From Roseovarius sp. (GTDB lineage Bacteria > Pseudomonadota > Alphaproteobacteria > Rhodobacterales > Rhodobacteraceae): a stretch of 10,872 nt of DNA. Positions 6,163 through 10,872 of the stretch are shown one piece after another. Below the pieces are notes generated by a model. That model saw only the letters and a program-made list of their open reading frames with translations. It was not told the origin of the DNA and made no database searches. The stretch's first letter is position 1. Each line of letters begins with the position of its first letter. The stretch is from assembly GCA_021767845.1 (NCBI GenBank), contig JAASSQ010000093.1, positions 1 to 10,872 of the forward strand. The letters run 5' to 3'. The translations under genes were made by a program, and so were the position numbers.

Positions 6163-7070
6163 CAGGCCGTTTCCCGCTGAATCAGAGCCTTGTAAAGCTC
6201 TTGTATCCGCTGCGTGACCGGGCCGGGGGCGGCATCGCCGATGGGCCGGCCGTCGATTTCGCTGACAGGCGTCTGCGCACCGAACGTGCCGGTCAGAAAC
6301 GCCTCGTCCGCGCCATAGGTATCGACAAGGGAATAATTGCGCTCGAACACCGGGATGCCGTTGTCGCGGCACAAGTCGATCACCTTTTGCCGGGTGATGC
6401 CGTTCATGCAGTAGTCGCCCGTGCTGGTCCAGACCTGCCCCTTGCGGACGATGAAGAAATTGCAGGCGTTGGTGGTGTTCACGAAGCCATGCACGTCGAG
6501 CATCAACGCCTCGTCGGCCCCGGCCTTTTCGGCCGCGATGCAGGCGAGGATGCAATTCAGCTTGGAATGGGAATTCAGCTTGGGGTCCTGCGTCATGGGC
6601 AAGCCCCGCATATGCGGCACCGTGGCCAGACGGATCGGGCGGGCGATCTGCGGCCTGGAATGTTCCATGATGATCGCCACGGTCGGCCCTTGGCGCGATA
6701 GGGCCGGGTGCTGGAAAGGGCGGGTCTTGATCCCGCGCGTCACCATCAGCCGGGCATGGGCATCGGTTTCCATGTCGTTGGCTTTCTGGGTGTCCAGCAA
6801 GGCCTGAAACACCTGGTCGCGGGTCATGCCGATATCGAGGTCAAGGGCCTTGGCGGCCTCGAACAGGCGATCGAGATGTTCGTCGGCAAAGGCCCATGTG
6901 CCGTTGTAGAGGCGCAGCCCCTCCCACACGCCGTCGCCCAGCATGAAGCCGCTGTCATAGACGCTGACCGTGGCCTCATGTTTCGGCACGATCCGGCCAT
7001 TGAGCCAGATCCTGATCTGGTCGTTGCGCGCGTCTTCCTCGGCCTGATGGGTGGTTTGCTGATCGGTCAT
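6162..7070 (-). CDS. PLP fold-type IV aminotransferase, branched-chain/D-amino acid type
   Basis: A 302-residue class IV aminotransferase resembling branched-chain amino-acid and D-amino-acid transaminases; the substrate cannot be fixed from sequence. N-terminal features are IWLNGRIVPKHEATVSVYD (about 21-39) and GDGVWEGLR (45-53). The PLP lysine is K170 in HSKLN. The following signature reads GFVNTTNACNFFIV (195-208). There the glutamate that normally contacts the PLP pyridine nitrogen (G-x-V-x-E pattern) appears to be Thr199, with N204 retained. The start MTDQQTT at 7070 is chosen because the frame upstream (to 7166) does not look like the family. The ribosome binding site is poor, a GGGGG run about 6-10 bases upstream. 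It forms an operon with the sulfotransferase-like gene by a one-base overlap and is divergent from msrA. Confidence 0.85.
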   Translation of the reverse strand: MTDQQTTHQAEEDARNDQIRIWLNGRIVPKHEATVSVYDSGFMLGDGVWEGLRLYNGTWAFADEHLDRLFEAAKALDLDIGMTRDQVFQALLDTQKANDMETDAHARLMVTRGIKTRPFQHPALSRQGPTVAIIMEHSRPQIARPIRLATVPHMRGLPMTQDPKLNSHSKLNCILACIAAEKAGADEALMLDVHGFVNTTNACNFFIVRKGQVWTSTGDYCMNGITRQKVIDLCRDNGIPVFERNYSLVDTYGADEAFLTGTFGAQTPVSEIDGRPIGDAAPGPVTQRIQELYKALIQRETA

Positions 7071-7169
7071 GTCGGCCCCCGCAGTGTTACAGGCCCTTGG
7101 CCCGTCATGTTTCAGCCCGACGCTAAGCGCGGGGGAATCGGGTGCCAAGCCGTAAATTCCGTTCACTGG

Positions 7170-7185
7170 CGCGTGACCTCACGCG
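7170..7185. repeat. 16 bp palindrome upstream of msrA
   Basis: CGCGTGA and TCACGCG are exact reverse complements separated by CC. The element lies 66 bp upstream of the msrA start and about 100 bp from the aminotransferase start, a reasonable place for a regulator of one or both genes. A chance hairpin in GC-rich DNA is the alternative. Confidence 0.45.
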
Positions 7186-7236
7186 AGGGTGAATTGGCCG
7201 TGCGGCGCGCAACGGGCACTGTCAGGACGACATGAC

Positions 7237-7243
7237 AGGGAGG
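7237..7243 (+). promoter_or_regulatory. msrA ribosome binding site beside a hairpin
   Basis: AGGGAGG ends 8 bases before the ATG at 7252 and decides this start over the in-frame GTG at 7189. The CTGTCA/TGACAG stem (7219-7238) overlaps its first two bases, so folding of the leader could partly hide it. Confidence 0.65.
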
Positions 7244-7251
7244 TGCATCCC

Positions 7252-7914
7252 ATGGCAACGGATTTCAGAACCCTAAAGGCCGGTCTGCTGGCCGCCCTGA
7301 TCGCGGTGGGCCTTGGCGTCGAGGTGAACCAGGCCCGCGCGGCCGAAAGCGACACGATCACCGTGGCCGGAGGCTGCTTCTGGTGCGTCGAAGCCGATTT
7401 CGAGAAGGTCAAAGGCGTGAAAGAGGCCGTTTCGGGCTATACCGGCGGCACGGTGAAGAACCCGACCTACAAGCAGGTGGTGCGCGGCGGGACCGGCCAT
7501 TACGAGGCGGTAGAGATCAAATACGATCCCGCGCAGATCTCGGCACGGCAGCTTTACGACCTGTTCTTCCGGTCAATCGACCCGACCGATGCCGGCGGGC
7601 AGTTCTGTGACCGTGGCGAAAGCTACCGCACGGCGATTTTCGTCTCTGATCCAGCGGAAAAGCAGGCCGCACAGGCGGCCAAGGCAGCTGCGGAACAGGC
7701 GCTTGGGCAGACCATCGTGACCCCGATCCTGGACGCCGGGACGTTTTACGAGGCCGAGGCGTATCACCAGGATTACTACAAGGGCGAGCAGCTAGTGCTG
7801 ACGCGGTTCGGCCCCAAGACGCAGGCGGCCGCCTATGACCGCTACCGCGAGGCCTGCGGGCGGGATCAACGGGTGCGCGAGCTGTGGGGCAGTGACGCGC
7901 CCTTCGTGAACTGA
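7252..7914 (+). CDS. msrA: Exported peptide-methionine (S)-S-oxide reductase
   Basis: Reduces the S epimer of methionine sulfoxide in proteins, here probably in the periplasm. Of 220 residues, the first 30 look like a signal peptide: basic residues early, a hydrophobic run LLAALIAVGLGV (11-23), and a likely signal peptidase I site after ARA at 28-30. The mature part starts AESDTITVAGGCFWCVE, with catalytic Cys42 in the MsrA motif GGCFWC and Cys45 in the same motif. GYTGG and GHYEAVEIKYDP follow, as in the family. DRGESYRTAIF and EAYHQDYY segments are also typical. Cys202 near the C terminus (EACGR) is a candidate resolving cysteine. Redox partners are not encoded nearby; an exported thioredoxin-like reductant would be needed. 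It is convergent with maeB, 7 bp apart. Confidence 0.93.
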   Translation: MATDFRTLKAGLLAALIAVGLGVEVNQARAAESDTITVAGGCFWCVEADFEKVKGVKEAVSGYTGGTVKNPTYKQVVRGGTGHYEAVEIKYDPAQISARQLYDLFFRSIDPTDAGGQFCDRGESYRTAIFVSDPAEKQAAQAAKAAAEQALGQTIVTPILDAGTFYEAEAYHQDYYKGEQLVLTRFGPKTQAAAYDRYREACGRDQRVRELWGSDAPFVN

Positions 7915-7921
7915 GGCGCCG

Positions 7922-10177
7922 TCAACCCACCTTGCAGGCCGCGAGCACGGCCATGTTCAGAATGTCGCTGGCGGTCGAGGTGGTCGAGCAGATCTGGATC
8001 GAGTTGTCGAGCCCGGCAAGGATCGGGCCGATGACCGTGGCGCCCGCCATTTCCTGCATCAGCTTGACCGAGATCGACGCCGAATGGCGGGCCGGGACGA
8101 CAAGGATGTTCGCCGGACCCGAGAGGCGCTGGAACGGGTAGGCCTCCTGCGCCAGCGTGTTGAGCGCCACATCGACGGTCATTTCGCCTTCGAATTCGAA
8201 ATCCACCCCGCGCCGTTCAAGCACATCGGGCGCCAGGTGCATCTTTTCGGCGCGTTCGGAATTTGGATAGCCGAAGGTCGAGAAGCTGACGAAGGCCACG
8301 CGCGGATCAAGCCCGAGGTGACGGGCCACGCCGGCGGCACGGGTGGCGATGTTGGCCAGATCCTCTTCGTCGGGCCATTCATGCACGAGGGTGTCCGAGA
8401 TCAGCACGATCCGCCCCTTGTGCAGAAGCGCCGTGACGCCCGCGACGCCGTGTTGGGCATCGGCATCGAAGACGTGATTGATCCGCTCCATCACATGCGC
8501 GGATTTGCGGGTGGCGCCGGTCACCAGACCGTCGCCATGCCCATGCGCCAGCATCAGCGCGGAGAACACGTGCCGGTCCCGCGCGGCCATACGGTGAATG
8601 TCCTGCCGGTCGTGGCCCTTGCGTTGCAGGCGGGCGTAGAGAAACTCCTTGTACTCGTCCAGCCGGTCGGTCTTGGCGGCGTTGGTGACCTCGATCTCGC
8701 GCACCGCATCGCCCAGGCCCGCGGCTTCGAGCTTGGCTTTCACGTCGTCGTCGCGGCCCACGACGATCGCCTTGCCCAGGCCCGACCGCTGGTATTGCAC
8801 GGCGGCGCGCAGCACGCGAGGGTCGTCGCCCTCGGCGAAGATCATGCGGGCCTGCGCGTTGCGGGCGCGCGCGTTGATCGAACGCAGGATGCTGGCCGTC
8901 GGGTCCATCCGGGCGGCAAGCGATTGTTCATAGGCCTCCATGTCCACGATCGGGCGGCGCGCCGCGCCCGTATCCATGCAGGCCTTGGCCACGGCGGGCG
9001 GCACGGTGTGAATGAGGCGCGGATCGAAGGGCGTGGGGATGATGTAATCGCGTCCGAAGCTGAGCTTGCGGCCATAGGCCATCGCGACCTCGTCAGGCAC
9101 ATCGGCGCGGGCAAGGGCGGCGAGCGCCTCGGCGCAGGCGATCTTCATCTCGTCATTGATCGCGCGGGCATGCACGTCCAGCGCGCCGCGGAAGAGATAG
9201 GGGAAGCCCAGCACATTATTGACCTGATTGGGATAATCCGAGCGGCCCGTCGCCACGATGGCATCGACCCGGACCTCGTGCGCCTCTTCGGGGGTGATCT
9301 CGGGGTCGGGGTTGGCCATCGCGAAGATCACCGGGTTGTCGGCCATGCTGGCCACCATGTCCTGCGTCACCGCGCCCTTGACCGACACGCCGATGAACAC
9401 ATCGGCGCCCTCCATCGCCTCTTCCAGCGTGCGAAGGTCGGTCTTGACCGCGTGGGCCGATTTCCACTGGTTCATGCCCTCGGTGCGGCCCTGATAGATC
9501 ACGCCCTTGGTGTCGCAGGCGATGCAGTTCTCGGGGCGCGCGCCCATCGACTTGAGCAGCTCGATGCAGGCGATGCCCGCCGCGCCCGCGCCGTTGAGCA
9601 CGATGCGGCAATCCTCGAGCTTCTTGCCCGAGATATGCAGCGCGTTGATGAGGCCCGCGGCGCAGATCACGGCGGTGCCGTGCTGATCGTCGTGAAAGAC
9701 CGGGATGTCCATCTGCTCCTTGAGCGTCTGCTCGATGATGAAACATTCCGGCGCCTTGATGTCCTCGAGGTTGATGCCCCCGAAGGTCGGCCCCATCAGG
9801 CGCACCGCCTTGATGAATTCGTCGGGGTCTTCGGTGTCCAGCTCGATGTCGATGGAGTTCACGTCGGCGAACCGTTTGAACAGCACCGACTTTCCCTCCA
9901 TCACCGGCTTGGATCCTAGCGCACCGAGATTGCCGAGGCCCAGAACGGCGGTGCCATTCGAGATCACGGCGACCAGGTTGCCCTTGTTGGTGTAGTCATA
10001 GGCCAGTTCGGGCGATTTCGCGATCTCCTCGCACGGCACGGCGACACCCGGTGAATAGGCCAGCGACAGATCCCGCTGCGTCGTCATCGGCACGGTGGCC
10101 TGGATCTCGAACTTGCCGGGGGTGGGTTCGAGATGGAAGGCGAGCGCCTCTTCGCGGGTGAACTTGGGTTTGGACAT
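7922..10177 (-). CDS. maeB: NADP-type malic enzyme fused to a phosphotransacetylase-like domain
   Basis: Oxidatively decarboxylates malate to pyruvate with NAD(P) reduction, linking the TCA cycle to gluconeogenesis, NADPH supply and acetyl-CoA in the cytoplasm. The product is 751 residues, the usual size of the fused form. The malic enzyme part covers about 1-430. It has Y41 in LSLAYSPGVA, the lysines in GSKPVMEGKSVLFK (about 88-101), metal-binding HDDQHGTA at 162-169 and a dinucleotide loop GAGAAGIA at 196-203. The phosphotransacetylase-like part covers about 440-751 and in this family is usually regulatory (acetyl-CoA sensing) rather than catalytic. The start MSKPKFTREEA at 10177 matches the family N terminus, although its ribosome binding site is weak. 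The frame is open 48 codons further, reaching into mutS. It is divergent from mutS and convergent with msrA. Confidence 0.94.
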   Translation of the reverse strand: MSKPKFTREEALAFHLEPTPGKFEIQATVPMTTQRDLSLAYSPGVAVPCEEIAKSPELAYDYTNKGNLVAVISNGTAVLGLGNLGALGSKPVMEGKSVLFKRFADVNSIDIELDTEDPDEFIKAVRLMGPTFGGINLEDIKAPECFIIEQTLKEQMDIPVFHDDQHGTAVICAAGLINALHISGKKLEDCRIVLNGAGAAGIACIELLKSMGARPENCIACDTKGVIYQGRTEGMNQWKSAHAVKTDLRTLEEAMEGADVFIGVSVKGAVTQDMVASMADNPVIFAMANPDPEITPEEAHEVRVDAIVATGRSDYPNQVNNVLGFPYLFRGALDVHARAINDEMKIACAEALAALARADVPDEVAMAYGRKLSFGRDYIIPTPFDPRLIHTVPPAVAKACMDTGAARRPIVDMEAYEQSLAARMDPTASILRSINARARNAQARMIFAEGDDPRVLRAAVQYQRSGLGKAIVVGRDDDVKAKLEAAGLGDAVREIEVTNAAKTDRLDEYKEFLYARLQRKGHDRQDIHRMAARDRHVFSALMLAHGHGDGLVTGATRKSAHVMERINHVFDADAQHGVAGVTALLHKGRIVLISDTLVHEWPDEEDLANIATRAAGVARHLGLDPRVAFVSFSTFGYPNSERAEKMHLAPDVLERRGVDFEFEGEMTVDVALNTLAQEAYPFQRLSGPANILVVPARHSASISVKLMQEMAGATVIGPILAGLDNSIQICSTTSTASDILNMAVLAACKVG

Positions 10178-10314
10178 GTCACGGGCCTGTGGTTTTGCGT
10201 CGGGTTCGACAGTCTTAGCCGGGCTTTGCCGCAGCCTCAACTGCATCGCGTTTTCGGGTTTTCGGCGGCCCGCACGCTTTGTAAGGTTCGGGCCAATCAA
10301 GCCGGGGGGCCAAC
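10178..10314. promoter_or_regulatory. maeB-mutS divergent intergenic region
   Basis: This 137 bp gap holds a perfect tandem 8-mer, GTTTTCGG twice, at 10250-10257 and 10258-10265. GGGGGG lies just before the mutS GTG and may serve as a weak ribosome binding site. I could not assign a clear promoter for either gene. Confidence 0.35.
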
Positions 10315-10872
10315 GTGACATCCGCGAAATCCGCCATAACGCCGATGATGGCGCAGTATCTGGAGATCAAGGCCGAGTATCCGGGGGCCTTGCTGTTCTA
10401 CCGGATGGGCGATTTCTACGAGCTGTTCTTCGATGACGCGACGGCGGCGGCCGAGGCGTTGGACATCGCCCTGACCAAGCGCGGCAAGCACCAGGGCGAC
10501 GATATTCCGATGTGCGGTGTGCCGGTGCATTCGGCCGAAAGCTATCTGCTGACGCTGATCCGCAAGGGGTTTCGGGTGGCTGTCTGCGAACAGCTTGAAA
10601 GCCCGGAAGAGGCCAAGAAGCGCGGGTCGAAATCGGTCGTCAAGCGCGGGGTGGTGCGGCTGGTCACGCCCGGCACGCTGACCGAGGAAAGCCTGCTTGA
10701 GGCGCGGCGGCACAATTACCTTGCGGCTTTCGCGCAGGTGCGGGGCGACGGGGCCTTGAGCTGGGTCGATATCTCGACCGGCAGCTTTCACGTGATGCCG
10801 CTGGCGCAGGTGCGGCTGGGGCCGGAACTGGCGCGGCTGGCCCCGTCCGAAGTGGTGCTGGCCGAGGGTGAA
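10315..10872 (+). CDS. mutS: DNA mismatch repair protein MutS (N-terminal part)
   Basis: Recognises mismatches and small loops in newly replicated DNA and recruits MutL. Only the first 186 residues are in the window; the frame is open at the right edge. The mismatch-binding domain I is visible, with the MGDFYELF motif placing the base-stacking Phe at about 34 and Glu at 36. It is followed by KRGKHQGDDIPMCGVPVHS and RVAVCEQLE, typical of MutS domain I. The start of the connector domain follows, with DISTGSF. The GTG at 10315 is preferred because TPMMAQYLEIK, which matches the conserved N terminus, starts at residue 9, leaving too little sequence if the ATG at 10345 is used. The clamp, ATPase and dimer domains lie outside. 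It is divergent from maeB. Confidence 0.96.
   Translation, partial: MTSAKSAITPMMAQYLEIKAEYPGALLFYRMGDFYELFFDDATAAAEALDIALTKRGKHQGDDIPMCGVPVHSAESYLLTLIRKGFRVAVCEQLESPEEAKKRGSKSVVKRGVVRLVTPGTLTEESLLEARRHNYLAAFAQVRGDGALSWVDISTGSFHVMPLAQVRLGPELARLAPSEVVLAEGE

Larger units (their letters stand above)
7071..7251. promoter_or_regulatory. Aminotransferase-msrA divergent intergenic region
   Basis: This 181 bp gap separates two divergent genes. It contains a 7 bp inverted repeat CGCGTGA-CC-TCACGCG at 7170-7185, shaped like an operator. CTGTCA-8-TGACAG lies at 7219-7238, and its right arm touches the msrA ribosome binding site. No sigma70 promoter pair could be assigned with confidence on either strand. 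Confidence 0.4.

Noticed and set aside
7121..7155. A TTGGCAC element on the minus strand upstream of the aminotransferase gene, suggesting a sigma54 promoter.
   Set aside because: The required GC of the -12 element is missing at the correct distance from the -24 GG.
8084..9919. A 611-codon open frame on the plus strand, very rich in His, Arg and Gly.
   Set aside because: It is the antisense of maeB, whose protein matches the malic enzyme family throughout. The His/Arg/Gly-rich composition is typical of a shadow frame in GC-rich DNA.

Overview
The window is a GC-rich, tightly packed bacterial chromosome segment with no sign of mobile DNA, CRISPR, rRNA or tRNA. The gene set and protein sequences look alphaproteobacterial, most likely Rhodobacteraceae/Roseobacter group. 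The clues are a malic enzyme-phosphotransacetylase fusion divergent from mutS, a receiver-PP2C regulator divergent from a small Hpt protein, and an ilvA with a short C-terminal ACT-like domain. This taxonomic call is inference from recognised families and was not checked by any search.

Layout from left to right. Positions 1-889 (minus) hold the 5' nine-tenths of hslO (Hsp33). A candidate promoter lies upstream of it, and then comes a response regulator with a PP2C/SpoIIE-type phosphatase output (991-2253, minus, GTG start). A 147 bp divergent control region separates this from a 110-residue histidine phosphotransfer (Hpt) protein (2401-2733, plus). Hpt meets ilvA (2730-3968, minus) tail to tail, with the two stop codons sharing one CTAG. 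Divergent from ilvA is argG (4112-5338, plus). A 104 bp convergent gap after argG carries three GTAC-centred palindromes about 31.5 bp apart. Next come a sulfotransferase-like gene (5443-6162, minus) and a PLP fold-type IV aminotransferase (6162-7070, minus), which overlap by one base and so form a coupled pair. An exported methionine sulfoxide reductase, msrA (7252-7914, plus), is followed 7 bp later by the convergent end of maeB (7922-10177, minus). The start of mutS (10315 to the window edge, plus) is divergent from maeB.

How the genes relate: ilvA, the class IV aminotransferase and argG concern amino-acid metabolism (isoleucine/branched-chain and arginine). hslO and msrA concern oxidative damage to proteins in the cytoplasm and the envelope. 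The receiver-PP2C and Hpt pair looks like a signalling module that could join a phosphorelay to a partner-switching system, but no kinase, anti-sigma factor or antagonist is present here. Most of the window is ordinary housekeeping DNA. The least explained elements are the helically phased GTAC palindromes after argG and the aminotransferase/sulfotransferase pair of unknown substrate, whose aminotransferase has an atypical signature residue.
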